Assembly (NCBI GenBank): GCA_942493235.1
Contig: OW818676.1
Location: 1,736,001-1,800,000 of the forward strand
Direction: 5' to 3'
From: ENR-C587 sp942493235
GTDB taxonomy: Bacteria; Bacteroidota; Ignavibacteria; Kapaibacteriales; UBA2268
DNA: 64,000 nt
The position numbers and the translations under genes were made by a program. The notes beneath the pieces are model-generated. The model worked only from the letters and a program-made list of their open reading frames with translations. It was not told the origin of the DNA and made no database searches. Below are positions 1 through 8,895 of the stretch, one piece after another; position 1 is the stretch's first letter, and every line of letters starts with the position of its first letter.

Positions 1-741
1 AGCATAAAAACTTACTGTCTTTTTTTCTTTATCTACTACGTTAAAGCTCGTGTTTATCATAGCTCCGAAATAATTAGCTACTAAAGGGAATTGCACATTC
101 AATTGTTTTGATTCGATGTAGTCAACAAAATTTTGCTTCACGCCATTGATTAACACATCGCTTGCAGAAAACCCGTCATTTAAAAATCGGATAGTATCAG
201 CACTTCCTTGTGAAAATATATTTATAATATTTAATTCCGCATATTTGTTTTCTGCTAACTCAACGTGCATTACTACAGCGGAGTCTGAAATTACAGTTAA
301 GTTACTTCCATTAACTACTTTAGGAGATTTAGTCCCTAATTGGCTAAGATGAACACCGGATATCCACCCGACTAATGGTGATGACCCGAAATTATTATAT
401 GATTGAGCCTTTAGAGCGAATTCACTATGTATGCTGCTCATTCCGGGAATTATCAATACTGTGAAACCATTTGGTGTCGAGTTGTTATAAATGTCTTTTA
501 GATCGTCTTTAGAGTATGTTCTGATTTGAGCTGATTTGCAATATTCAGGTAATTCGGTAATAAACAATTTATCTTGAGAAGTGATTCCACCATCTTCAGT
601 TATAAAATATGGAATAGTGCCACCTATCCAATTACCTTTTGGCAATTTAGTAAGGAGCTCTTCTTCGCCGGCTAATAGTAAATACTTGCCTTGATTAATA
701 TAATCAATGGCTTTGTCGATGTTAACTAATTGATTATTCAT
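1..741 (-). CDS. DUF6976-like protein, 3' end outside window
   Basis: The reading frame starts at ATG 741 and is open to the left window edge, giving at least 247 residues. The N-terminus has a run reading AGEEELLTKLPKGNWIGGT, followed by an I-P-Y-F segment and a central L-V-G-W-I-S-G-V-H-L segment. From memory this pattern matches the conserved DUF6976 family, whose function is not known. No signal peptide or membrane segment is visible. The upstream 78-residue gene ends three bases before this start, so the two are probably co-transcribed. The family call rests on recognition without a search. Confidence 0.65.
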   Translation of the reverse strand, partial: MNNQLVNIDKAIDYINQGKYLLLAGEEELLTKLPKGNWIGGTIPYFITEDGGITSQDKLFITELPEYCKSAQIRTYSKDDLKDIYNNSTPNGFTVLIIPGMSSIHSEFALKAQSYNNFGSSPLVGWISGVHLSQLGTKSPKVVNGSNLTVISDSAVVMHVELAENKYAELNIINIFSQGSADTIRFLNDGFSASDVLINGVKQNFVDYIESKQLNVQFPLVANYFGAMINTSFNVVDKEKKTVSFYA

Positions 742-744
742 AGC

Positions 745-981
745 TTAACCTACTAAATTGATTAATTTTCCTAAGTCTTTCATTGCGATAGGGATTTTTT
801 TGTTATTCACAAAAAAAGCTCGTAGTTCATCAGCTGAAGCCTGAGCTGTAGCAGGGTCTTTTCTGACTCTGCCTTTGAGCCTAAATAATAATAATTGTAA
901 AGCTAAGAATTCAAATGTAGGATTAGTATCGCATTTGAGAATGTCAGCCCATTGTTTGTAAGGAATTAATTCTACTTCCAT
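745..981 (-). CDS. small hypothetical protein (78 aa)
   Basis: I do not recognise this protein. It is soluble, with a Leu-rich middle (about residues 24-34) and a basic stretch containing RLKGRVRKDP, and no signal peptide. It looks like a small helical protein. Its stop lies three bases from the start of the DUF6976-like gene, which suggests translational coupling and a shared role. It has good coding character and no overlapping competitor, so it is probably real. Confidence 0.6.
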   Translation of the reverse strand: MEVELIPYKQWADILKCDTNPTFEFLALQLLLFRLKGRVRKDPATAQASADELRAFFVNNKKIPIAMKDLGKLINLVG

Positions 982-1058
982 AGTTCGTCTTTCACAATTT
1001 TCAAAGATAATGAAGGTGCAATATATAAAAATTTAAACAGAAACAAAAATAGTTTTTA

Positions 1059-1667
1059 TTAAGAAATCACTGAAATCGCTAAAACGAGAAATATTATTGA
1101 TTTTCCGATATTTATTTTAAAATCTATGTTATTAAATTTTTTCAAAAATCTGCTTAAATAGTTTGCTATAAGTGCGATGGTCGAAAAGCAAATTATAACA
1201 ATTCCGATAAATATTATTCCTAATATAAATAATTCAAAACTCGGATCGCTTGAGTTTTTGCTAATAAATTGAGGTAAAAACGCTATAAAAAACAAAGATA
1301 CTTTCGGATTAAGTATATTCATTAGTAATCCCTTTATAAATAGCTTTTTAGAATCTATTTCCGATTCTTCTTCTTTTTCGAATACTTTTTTGTTTCTATT
1401 TAGTAATGCGTCTGTCGAAAGATATAATAAGTATATGAAACCCATATATTTAACGGTAGTTAAAGCAGCCGGAAAAGTGACTATTAGTGCTGAAATACCG
1501 AGGCAAATCAATAAAGTATGAAACATGTTTCCAAATGCCAAGCCCAATGCAGTATATACACCGGACATTTTTCCGCCGGAAATGCTCTGAGTCAATACAA
1601 ATAAAATATCCGGTCCGGGGATTAGAGTTAAAATTGTTGCAGCTATAATAAAATTCAAGATGTCCAT
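1059..1667 (-). CDS. LysE/RhtB-family amino-acid exporter
   Basis: This 202-residue inner-membrane protein has about six hydrophobic segments. Its N-terminus (LTLIPGPDILFVLTQSI) carries the P-G-P-D signature of the LysE/RhtB translocator superfamily, which exports amino acids and related metabolites. A G-x-x-x-G region follows (GVYTALGLAFGNMFHTL), and N-P-K-V near residue 121 is also typical. Family members are usually 200-210 residues, so the length fits. The ATG directly abuts the stop of the MmcQ/YjbR gene upstream, so the two share a transcript. The substrate cannot be told from sequence. Confidence 0.9.
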   Translation of the reverse strand: MDILNFIIAATILTLIPGPDILFVLTQSISGGKMSGVYTALGLAFGNMFHTLLICLGISALIVTFPAALTTVKYMGFIYLLYLSTDALLNRNKKVFEKEEESEIDSKKLFIKGLLMNILNPKVSLFFIAFLPQFISKNSSDPSFELFILGIIFIGIVIICFSTIALIANYLSRFLKKFNNIDFKINIGKSIIFLVLAISVIS

Positions 1668-2030
1668 TTATATGCTTTCTGCAATTGATTGCTTAACCGA
1701 TTTTTTTAATGAATTGTAAACCAAATCGTAAGAATGGTCTATTAATTCTTTGATTAATTTTATTGGCAGCCCTTGCCCGGGAATTATTGTATTCCAATGC
1801 TTCTTGTTTAAATGAAATCCGGGTATGATAGCAGTATATGTTTCCCTTAGATCTATTGCTTTTTCAGGGTCACATTTTAGACTGAAACTTAATGGTAATG
1901 TTTCTATGTCCGTTATGCAAAAAATTTTACCACCAATTCTGAATACAAGCGTAGTTTCGTTAAATGGGAAGTCTTCGCTTGTACATTTTTTATTTAGGCA
2001 GTATTGCCTTAATTGCTCCAAATCAAACAT
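1668..2030 (-). CDS. MmcQ/YjbR family protein
   Basis: This 120-residue protein matches the MmcQ/YjbR fold (CyaY-like, often called DNA-binding). It begins with a helix ending Y-C-L-N-K-K-C, then FPFNETTLVFRIGGKIFC, and later a K-H-W-N-T-I segment followed by a C-terminal helix bearing I-D-H-S-Y-D-L-V. All of these are standard family landmarks and the length is typical. The biological role of the family is poorly defined. It lies between a metallophosphatase (11-base gap) and the LysE exporter (no gap), so the three genes form a small operon. Confidence 0.88.
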   Translation of the reverse strand: MFDLEQLRQYCLNKKCTSEDFPFNETTLVFRIGGKIFCITDIETLPLSFSLKCDPEKAIDLRETYTAIIPGFHLNKKHWNTIIPGQGLPIKLIKELIDHSYDLVYNSLKKSVKQSIAESI

Positions 2031-2041
2031 AATGCTCTCTA

Positions 2042-2722
2042 TTATTTAAAAGTGCTGTCAATGTTTTGAGTATAAAATAACTTCTGAGTGTCAAGCTCTA
2101 AAGCGACTAAATTACCCAGATTTTTCTTAAAACCATAATAAACGCATCCACCGTCTAATTTAATAATATCCGAATTCAATCCGGTTTGTATTTCTTCAAT
2201 AGATTGGGGAGTGTGCCCAACAATGATTTTGCGGTTTTCTATTTTTTCTTTAATAATAAAATTGTTTCGTACCCATATCATAGATTCTTTATCATCAATG
2301 GGATTGTCAATATCGAAATTTAGTCCGGCATGAACCAATATAAATTTTTCTAATTCAATATAACTTGGCATTGCTCTAAAGAAATCAATATATTGTTTAG
2401 GTAATTCTTTAATATGATTAATTCCGAAGCTTTCGCAAGTCTTTGCTCCGCCGTTTCGTTTCCATAGAGGGAAATTGTCTTTAAAAATGGAGGCATCAAT
2501 TAGCATCTGCTCATGATTGCCACGTAAAGAAGATATTTTAAAACCTGATTTTTTTAATCTTATTACTTCGTCAACTACAGCCTTAGAATTTGGTCCTCTG
2601 TCAATTAGGTCACCAAGAATTATTATTCTGTCGGTAGTATCAATTTTCAGTATTTTGTAAATCAAATACTTGAATGTATTAATACATCCATGAATATCCC
2701 CTATTACAAGCGTTCTGTTCAT
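2042..2722 (-). CDS. Metallophosphatase, PrpA/ApaH-like serine/threonine phosphatase family
   Basis: A 226-residue cytosolic metallophosphoesterase. The metal-binding blocks are visible in order: GDIHG at residues 8-12, GDLIDRGPNS near 37, RGNHE near 67, an H-A-G-L-N segment in the middle and GHTPQ near residue 170. This is the phosphoprotein phosphatase/diadenosine tetraphosphatase arrangement with a two-metal centre. It could dephosphorylate Ser/Thr proteins or hydrolyse Ap4A, and sequence alone does not decide. It is the first gene of the three-gene minus-strand operon with MmcQ and LysE. Confidence 0.88.
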   Translation of the reverse strand: MNRTLVIGDIHGCINTFKYLIYKILKIDTTDRIIILGDLIDRGPNSKAVVDEVIRLKKSGFKISSLRGNHEQMLIDASIFKDNFPLWKRNGGAKTCESFGINHIKELPKQYIDFFRAMPSYIELEKFILVHAGLNFDIDNPIDDKESMIWVRNNFIIKEKIENRKIIVGHTPQSIEEIQTGLNSDIIKLDGGCVYYGFKKNLGNLVALELDTQKLFYTQNIDSTFK

Positions 2723-3241
2723 GTTTTCTCAAATAATTTCAATCTGCCAATACAATATATAATAAAACTACAAAAAAAATATAAAATACCTTTTTGTTTC
2801 TATTAAGAGTCCATTTAACGAATTTTATTGTTTTGAAGATGATTTATACCGATTTATTATAGTATGAATATTTCTCAAAAGTTTAAAATATTTTTATTTC
2901 TTCTATTCAACTCAACACTTCAGAGACTATGTAAATACTATTAATTTATCGCAAATGCCAGCTCCACCGGCATTCAACCTCACGCTTCAGCATGAGGAAA
3001 CAAGAATTATGGTTCAATAAGAATATTTAGAAAACACAATCCAATGCAGAGCGTAAAATTTAGAAAAATCTAATTTATTTTAATATTGAAAAATCAAAAT
3101 GTCGTTATCAACCTGACGGTTAACCGTCAGGTTGATTAAACTGGAATTGAAAACTATTTGGTTTTGCAACAGAAATGCAGGCTCTTTAGCGTGCGAAAAA
3201 TGCACTATCGGAAATTTTGCATCGCTTATAAAATAATACGA
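2723..3241. other. Non-coding spacer with REP-like hairpins
   Basis: No convincing gene is present. Around 2955-2998 there are two short imperfect hairpins, one with arms ATGCC/GGCAT and one with arms CCTCA/TGAGG. A phrase around 2918-2935 (CTTCAGAGACT..GTAAA) recurs at about 46985. The stretch 3141-3176 resembles the tail of the dispersed repeat found at 63110-63146, sharing GTTTTGCAACAGA. The region looks like an accumulation of short repeats. Confidence 0.6.
3107..3136. repeat. Perfect 30-bp palindrome
   Basis: A 15-base arm (ATCAACCTGACGGTT) is followed directly by its exact reverse complement with no loop. It resembles the hairpin at 13238-13263, which shares the CAACCTG...CAGGTTG ends. 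It may be a REP-type repeat or a bidirectional terminator between the phosphatase operon and the PLP enzyme. Confidence 0.8.
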
Positions 3242-3276
3242 AAACCGCCTTATTTATTAAGTAAATAAGGCGGTTT
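3242..3276 (-). terminator. Rho-independent terminator for the PLP enzyme gene
   Basis: A perfect 15-bp stem (arm AAACCGCCTTATTTA, 3242-3256; matching arm 3262-3276) with a five-base loop lies just past the stop at 3300. On the minus strand a short T run follows the stem. Confidence 0.85.
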
Positions 3277-3299
3277 AGAAATTAGAAATAAAGAAGATA

Positions 3300-4502
3300 T
3301 TATTTTAATAATCCTACTTCTTTTAAGCAAGTTTTAATTCTTTCTAAAGAGCGAGACGGGTCGTTATCTAAGCCCATTGAGAAGCGAACTAAGCCGGGAG
3401 TCATACCCATAGCATCTTGTTCTTCTTGTGGAATTTCTGAAGATGTAGAGCTGCCCGGCGAACTGAATAATGTTTTGAAGAAGCCCAGAGAAACAGCGAA
3501 ATATCCAACTTTAGCTGTCTGCATAGCAATCATTAATTTATTAGCTCTATCAGCATCTATACAGTCTATAGTAATAATTCCGCTATAACCAAATTCTTCA
3601 TTAACCATTGATTTTATCAATTTATGCTGCGGGTGAGAAGCTAAGCCTGGATAGAAAACTTTTATGCCTAATTTCTCTAAATTCTCTGCAATAAACATTG
3701 CATTACTACTGTGTTGTTTCATTCTCAAGTGTAGAGTTCTTAAATTTTTAAGAATTGAAGAAGCTCTTAGCGGGTCAAGTGATGGACCGATTAGCATTGC
3801 GGCACCATCGATTACACTGCGCATACTTGATACAAATTCTTTGGTTCCTAATACAGCACCGGCTACACAGTCATTCGTACCATTAATAAATTTTGTCATA
3901 CTATAAACTACTACATGAGCACCTAATTTATATGGGCTAACTACAAGTGGACTGAAAGTATTATCAACTACTAATGTTACTTTATATTTGTCTGCTAATT
4001 TTCTTAAGCCGGGCAAATCTGCGATTTCCAATAGCGGATTACTGATTGTTTCGCAATAAATTACTTTTGTATTTTTGTTAATTTTTGACTCTACATCTTT
4101 TAAATCAGCAATATTTACAAAATTTGTTTTAATGCCGAGTCTTGGGAAGAAGTTTTTCATTAGTGCATAAGATCCACCGTATATAGTACGGCTGGAGACG
4201 ATTTCATCGCCCTGTTTAGCTAATTGTAGTAATGTAGTGCTGATAGCTCCCATACCGCTACCCATAACCTGACCGTCTTCGGTTCCTTCGATTTGCATTA
4301 ATGCTTCGGCAAGGAATCTATTCATTGGGTTCATGTGTCTTGAATATAGGAAGCAGCCTTCCATTTCTTCTTCAAAAGCTTGTGCCATTTTCTCTGATGA
4401 TAAAAAAGTAAATGTTGCCGAATCCGTTATTGATGGATTAACACCGCCGAATTCACCGAAAATATGGTAATCTTGCAAGTTATTTACTGAATCTAAACTC
4501 AT
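3300..4502 (-). CDS. Cys/Met metabolism PLP-dependent enzyme (methionine gamma-lyase-like)
   Basis: A 400-residue fold-type I PLP enzyme of the Cys/Met metabolism family (cystathionine synthases/lyases, methionine gamma-lyase, O-acetylhomoserine sulfhydrylase). Visible landmarks are Y-S-R-H-M-N-P-M near the N-terminus, SGMGAIS, YGGSYAL, CETISNPLLE, VVDNTFSPLVV, the PLP lysine in YSMTKFINGTND, and a C-terminal R-F-S-M-G-L. It would cleave or exchange sulfur amino-acid side chains; the exact reaction is not decidable. I prefer ATG 4502 over an in-frame GTG at 4511, because the GTG sits inside the AGGTG ribosome binding site that is well spaced for the ATG. It is monocistronic, with a strong terminator downstream. 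Confidence 0.85.
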   Translation of the reverse strand: MSLDSVNNLQDYHIFGEFGGVNPSITDSATFTFLSSEKMAQAFEEEMEGCFLYSRHMNPMNRFLAEALMQIEGTEDGQVMGSGMGAISTTLLQLAKQGDEIVSSRTIYGGSYALMKNFFPRLGIKTNFVNIADLKDVESKINKNTKVIYCETISNPLLEIADLPGLRKLADKYKVTLVVDNTFSPLVVSPYKLGAHVVVYSMTKFINGTNDCVAGAVLGTKEFVSSMRSVIDGAAMLIGPSLDPLRASSILKNLRTLHLRMKQHSSNAMFIAENLEKLGIKVFYPGLASHPQHKLIKSMVNEEFGYSGIITIDCIDADRANKLMIAMQTAKVGYFAVSLGFFKTLFSSPGSSTSSEIPQEEQDAMGMTPGLVRFSMGLDNDPSRSLERIKTCLKEVGLLK

Positions 4503-4705
4503 TATTTTCACCTGTTTTTATTATTTTAAAAAATTTAACTTTATATTTTAAGACTATAGTAAAAGTCTATTATTTCTGTTAAACTACTAATAAAATTATA
4601 CAATTTGCCGAATATTTGTATCCCTATTCAATATTGTATGGATACAAAAGTAAAAAATTAAAATATTGCATTTATTCTATCGGTTCTTTATTCTATCAGT
4701 TAAAA

Positions 4706-5236
4706 TTACTCTTCAATTTTTTCTTCAATCGGCTCTTTTTTCAAATAATCCGGTAATTCATAACCTTTTTTGTCAATTTTTTCTCCGAGTATATATTTAA
4801 GCTCATTAAAGAAATAATTCTCGTTAGCATAAAGTGTTTCAGAAAGTACTTCTCCATGTAGTTTCATTTTTTTATATACATCGGTAGAGAAAATTTTAAT
4901 CAACTCGTTGATTTCTCCTATATCAAATTTTTCTCCATAAGCAGTAATTTGTTGATCTAAGAGCGAATCTAATGTAATTTCGGACTTAATCTTTTCCCAG
5001 TCTTTGTCGTTCATATCCGGAATCATCATATAAACTCTGTTAAACACTCCATTGAATAATTCGTCAAGCTCTTGAGTATAGCCGGTTACTTGAAATAGCT
5101 TAATAATTGAAGCTCTATGTTCAGCTGTGATAACAACCGGTTTTTCTGCTTGTTTTGTTTCTTCAGGTTGAATAGCGTAAGCATTTGCTGTTAACATATA
5201 TAATGCTACTGCAATTATACTAATGAACTTTTTCAT
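4706..5236 (-). CDS. Secreted DUF2059-like protein
   Basis: A 176-residue protein with an N-terminal signal peptide (K-K-F-I-S followed by a hydrophobic core and a cleavage-like A-N-A-Y-A near residue 20). The rest is helical and acidic and contains a segment IKLFQVTGYTQELDELF, which resembles DUF2059, a periplasmic domain of unknown function. The C-terminus is strongly charged (KKEPIEEKIEE). ATG 5236 is preceded by AGAGGA, so it is preferred over a longer start at 5272. It stands alone between the PLP enzyme and the glycosyltransferase. Confidence 0.72.
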   Translation of the reverse strand: MKKFISIIAVALYMLTANAYAIQPEETKQAEKPVVITAEHRASIIKLFQVTGYTQELDELFNGVFNRVYMMIPDMNDKDWEKIKSEITLDSLLDQQITAYGEKFDIGEINELIKIFSTDVYKKMKLHGEVLSETLYANENYFFNELKYILGEKIDKKGYELPDYLKKEPIEEKIEE

Positions 5237-5539
5237 ATTTCCTCTGTTTAATTTAATAAATACCAAATTCAAAAATCAGAAAAAATTTCCTATAAAACAA
5301 CTTTTTTATATGATATTTAAAAAATAATTGAATTTATTAATATTATAAGGGTTTTATTAAATAAAACAAAGAATTTATCGGGATTACAATTCGGTTTGTA
5401 ATTCTGTTTAGAATCGGTATATAATATTTGTACGATTTTGAAAATTTGGATTCACTTCGCTCCATCATCATCGATTGAATTTTAAGACCATGAAAAATGG
5501 AAATATCATGAATAATTAGTAGTCAATCGGCAGATTACT

Positions 5540-6523
5540 TTATTTCGTGGTGGGACATTTCAAATTAATCACTTTATAGGCATTTTGTAATTGTTCTTTA
5601 TTGACCAAACAGGACATAATAACTTCTTCGGAATAAAACAAATCTTTTGCGATTGAATACTGTTTCTGAAGAAGATAAGATGTAGCTTTTATATATTTTC
5701 TAAAGCCTTCGCGGTCTTTATCACTACTTATGAAATCAGTCCAAAACTCTAAATCGGTAAAATTTTCATTTTTTAGACAAATCTGAGAAAGTCTTAATTT
5801 GGAAATTTCTTTTTGTTCGGTAGTAAGGCTAAGAGAATTATACACTTGCTTAAAATGTTCTTCGGCTATATCGAAATTCTTTCCGGCAAATTCAGCAGCC
5901 GCTAAATGATAGATTTTCCATGGGTCGTTTGGTGAATCTAACAAATCAAGTTTTATTAATTCTTGATTTCTCTTGATTTTTTCAATAGTAACATCTTGAT
6001 AACCATAATGGTTAATTGTAATATCGGACTGTATGATTTCAAAGCCTGCGTTTAATATGGATTCGTTTATCTGTTCGTGAATTTTCCCTGTATATTTGAT
6101 TTTAGGGTGGTTTCTGTATATACGTGTATATCTGTGAACTGACCTATTGGATAAATCATTTTTATCTAAATAATTATCAATTTTAATATTTATACCACCG
6201 ATGCTATCAGTGATAGCTATATCAGAATGCTTAGCAAATTGAAAATTGTCGATTATTTCATCTGAATCAATTGCTAATATCCAATCTGTACGCATTAGAC
6301 TATTGGCAAAATTTCTTGCTGCCGAAAAATCATCTGTCCATTTAAAAAAATATACCTCAGCCCCCATTCGTGTACAGATTAGTGCAGTTTGGTCGTAAGA
6401 ACCGGTGTCAACTACTACTATTTGTTTGCAAATAGGTATTAACGAATTTATTGTATCAGATATGGTTTTTTCGTTATTTCTAACAATTATAGCTGCACCG
6501 ATATTTATATGTTTTTCTAACAT
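5540..6523 (-). CDS. Family 2 glycosyltransferase with C-terminal TPR-like helices
   Basis: A 327-residue protein that begins with a GT-A nucleotide-sugar fold: IGAAIIVRNNEKTISDTI, then IVVVDTGSYDQT near residue 37, and the acidic metal-binding motif AIDSDEII near residue 85. The N-terminal 200 residues match the SunS/SPBc2-like GT2 subfamily. The C-terminal third is made of helical repeats resembling TPRs (for example EFAGKNFDIAEEHFKQVY). These enzymes transfer sugars to peptides, lipids or surface glycans; the acceptor is unknown. It stands alone, with no glycan-assembly cluster nearby. Confidence 0.85.
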   Translation of the reverse strand: MLEKHINIGAAIIVRNNEKTISDTINSLIPICKQIVVVDTGSYDQTALICTRMGAEVYFFKWTDDFSAARNFANSLMRTDWILAIDSDEIIDNFQFAKHSDIAITDSIGGINIKIDNYLDKNDLSNRSVHRYTRIYRNHPKIKYTGKIHEQINESILNAGFEIIQSDITINHYGYQDVTIEKIKRNQELIKLDLLDSPNDPWKIYHLAAAEFAGKNFDIAEEHFKQVYNSLSLTTEQKEISKLRLSQICLKNENFTDLEFWTDFISSDKDREGFRKYIKATSYLLQKQYSIAKDLFYSEEVIMSCLVNKEQLQNAYKVINLKCPTTK

Positions 6524-6718
6524 TTTTACTCTTTTATTCTAATTTTAAAGTCAAATTTAAAGTCCGTCATTCAAATATATAAACTTTCAAGCATAACCTC
6601 AAATAATTTTATTATATTTGCATTCCGATTAGATATAACAGACATAGTTATTTACTGTTAAAATATTATCTCGTTATATCTTTTGGGAAAATAGTATTAT
6701 CGGTAATTAAGACAATAA

Positions 6719-7207
6719 ATGAAGTTTAAATACAGTATTAAATTAGCATTATTTACTTTTCTGTTGAGTTTAGTATCAAGCATTTCTGCTTTTTCTTTTC
6801 AAGAAAATAATGATTCAATACTTAAGATATTAGATAATATAAAAATATTAGACATATCGGATATAGAATTATCTAAGATTAAAAATAAAGACTTAAATCT
6901 TAGAATTGATGTGCATCTTGATTCATATATTTATGAAGAAGCGAATTTTATTATCGGGATTGATAGTATAAGCAGAAATACTGTTTTTTTAAGATATTTT
7001 TTAGATAAAACTAAATATTTTGATACTATTATCCGATACTTGAGTAGTATTTCTGATTATGAAATACTTTCAGAGGAACCGGAGTTCTATATCTGGAAAA
7101 ATAAAGAGGAAAGATATTTTGTTTTGCAATTATCAAAAGATACTTGTATATTTACGGAATTAGTTTTGGGCTATTTTCTAAAGTATTATGCAAAATACTT
7201 GGAATAA
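6719..7207 (+). CDS. Hypothetical secreted protein (162 aa)
   Basis: Not recognised. The N-terminus is a clear signal peptide: basic MKFKYSIK, a hydrophobic core rich in L, F and S, and a cleavage-like S-I-S-A-F near residue 25. The mature part is about 135 residues, with alternating hydrophobic and charged residues and many I/D/Y residues, and has no recognisable motif. It is followed after 16 bases by a second unknown gene on the same strand, so the two probably form an operon. Confidence 0.65.
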   Translation: MKFKYSIKLALFTFLLSLVSSISAFSFQENNDSILKILDNIKILDISDIELSKIKNKDLNLRIDVHLDSYIYEEANFIIGIDSISRNTVFLRYFLDKTKYFDTIIRYLSSISDYEILSEEPEFYIWKNKEERYFVLQLSKDTCIFTELVLGYFLKYYAKYLE

Positions 7208-7223
7208 AGTGAAAGGGAAATAA

Positions 7224-7607
7224 ATGGATTTTGATGAAATCATCGATACACACGTTAATATTATAAATACTATTATTAAATCTACTGATGATATTATTCC
7301 TGTAATTGTATCTAATCCTGAATTAGATGAACCACTTAAAGAGACAATTATACAGGTTTTTAGATTTATTGAGAAAATTTTGAATTTACTTCCTGATTTA
7401 CTAAGTTCTGTTAATAAAAATGTTGACCATAAGCAAGAACTCAACAGAACAATAAACGGAATAATCGAGCAATTAGAAATATTGCCTAAATCTCCTGAAA
7501 AGCTTACCGCTGTCTGGTTTGAATTTAATTACTGGTGGAAAGATTTTACCGAGAAATTAATTCAAATTACAAATTCTGAAAATACAGTTTTTCTTTCGAT
7601 GAATTAA
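7224..7607 (+). CDS. Hypothetical protein (127 aa)
   Basis: Not recognised. The protein is predicted to be soluble and helical, with heptad-like hydrophobic spacing over its first hundred residues (FDEIIDTHVNIINTIIKS, FRFIEKILNLLPDLL) and a W-F-E-F-N-Y-W-W stretch near residue 100. AAAGTGAAAGGGAAAT provides a purine-rich ribosome binding site. The DNA at the stop codon (TTTCGATGAATTAA) is repeated once immediately downstream, a small duplication. It is probably co-transcribed with the secreted protein upstream and converges on cytidine deaminase. Confidence 0.6.
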   Translation: MDFDEIIDTHVNIINTIIKSTDDIIPVIVSNPELDEPLKETIIQVFRFIEKILNLLPDLLSSVNKNVDHKQELNRTINGIIEQLEILPKSPEKLTAVWFEFNYWWKDFTEKLIQITNSENTVFLSMN

Positions 7608-7648
7608 GCTCTTTCGATGAATTAAATCTTGCTACGAACAGAACAGCT

Positions 7649-8092
7649 CTAATTTATGAAATCTTTACCGAAGCAATAGGGGAGTAGCTCTCCTAAGCTT
7701 GTTATATTGATGCTCCTTATCCGATTAGAATTATTCAATGATACATTTATTATTTTGCAGTTTTCGTCTGCAAATTCGGATATTTTTTGCCTGCAAAGAC
7801 CGCAGGGAGTAGAATATCCATTTTCAGAATATAAGGCAATGGCAATAGTAATTATCTTCCTGTTACCGGATTTAACCATAGAGTCCACAGCTAACATTTC
7901 GGCATGAGTGGTGAGCGTATAGTCTGCACTCTCAATATTACAGCCGGTGTGAATATTAGCATTGGCATCTATAAGAGCAGCTCCGACTTTGAAATTAGAA
8001 TATGGAGAGTAAGAATTCTCACGTGTTTGAATTGCCTGCTCTACTAATTCTTTTTCAGAATCGCTTAATTCCGTTACTTTTATTTCAGTCAT
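7649..8092 (-). CDS. cdd: Cytidine deaminase
   Basis: A 147-residue enzyme that deaminates cytidine and deoxycytidine to uridine in pyrimidine salvage. The zinc site is complete: H63-A-E65 supplies one ligand and the proton-shuttling glutamate, and P96-C97-G-L-C100 supplies the two cysteines. The substrate-binding YSPYSNFKVGAAL segment is at residues 28-40. The length fits the short homotetrameric class, with a slightly extended N-terminus. A pyrimidine nucleoside phosphorylase at 22147 is a functional partner in salvage, but it is unlinked. Confidence 0.95.
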   Translation of the reverse strand: MTEIKVTELSDSEKELVEQAIQTRENSYSPYSNFKVGAALIDANANIHTGCNIESADYTLTTHAEMLAVDSMVKSGNRKIITIAIALYSENGYSTPCGLCRQKISEFADENCKIINVSLNNSNRIRSINITSLGELLPYCFGKDFIN

Positions 8093-8895
8093 TATTTTTT
8101 TACCCTTAAAGTCAGATATTATTGAATTATAAAAAATGTCGTTTGATTTGTAAATTTATTGTTAGCAGTGCTTGGTCGTGATTAGTGGTTCGGATCATAT
8201 ATCTGGATTGCGATTATTGAAATTTTTAGGCAGCTTATTTTTCTCAATCATACGCTCTGCGTAGGATTTGTTTTAGGTACTTTGCTTGATAGCTTACCAC
8301 GCAGAGCATGGTAAGCAGGAAATTAATAATTGATATTATTCCATATAGATTATTATTTTTAAGAAGCTGTCTAAAATTAATAATATTGCCAAATCGTTAT
8401 TCTGAGTGAAGTAAAGAAAGAAATTAAGGTCAATCTGAAAATAATTATTTTATTATTTGGTAAAAATATGTTATCTTGCATTTTTTTATTAGTGAATACT
8501 GTTTATATGGTCATACGTAGCAAAATATTTATAGAAATAGCAGAGAATATGCCACTTAGGGGCAAGATTCGACGTATGGTCAATAGCCCTAAAACCCGCG
8601 CAGGCAAAATATCACAATTTAAACATTACCAGACAGACGCACCAATTTGATTATTATGGTTATCTTTTTTTATAATTTATAATGATTTTTATCAGAAATT
8701 TCTAAATACAAATAATAATTAGTTGCAATAATAATTACAAACAATAATAATTATAGACTAAGTAATTATAGACAGAACAGTAATAAATTATATCGAATAA
8801 TACTATAAACGAATAATACTCTTATTTTTAAGTTTTGGAAAAAAGATTTACAATATATTACTATTTTATTTTTAACTTTATCTTTGGAGAAAGCT
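8093..8895. other. Non-coding spacer with repeat fragments
   Basis: About 800 bases with no credible gene. Between 8250 and 8325 there are two oppositely oriented copies of a phrase around GCTCTGCGT, also present in the hairpin at 16811. Positions 8361-8425 match the left part of the dispersed hairpin repeat seen at 62975 and next to the IS110 element (CTGTCTAAAA, then ATTCTGAGTGAA). A 60-codon frame at 8468-8650 lacks coding character. The last 150 bases are very AT-rich and probably hold the promoter of the ornithine carbamoyltransferase gene. Confidence 0.6.

Noticed and set aside
146..352. 68-codon plus-strand frame at the left edge
   Set aside because: It is antisense to the DUF6976-like gene, which is open over the whole of 1-741 and has recognisable family motifs.
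8468..8650. 60-codon plus-strand frame in the spacer before the OTC gene
   Set aside because: No ribosome binding site, odd composition and no recognised motif; it lies among repeat fragments.
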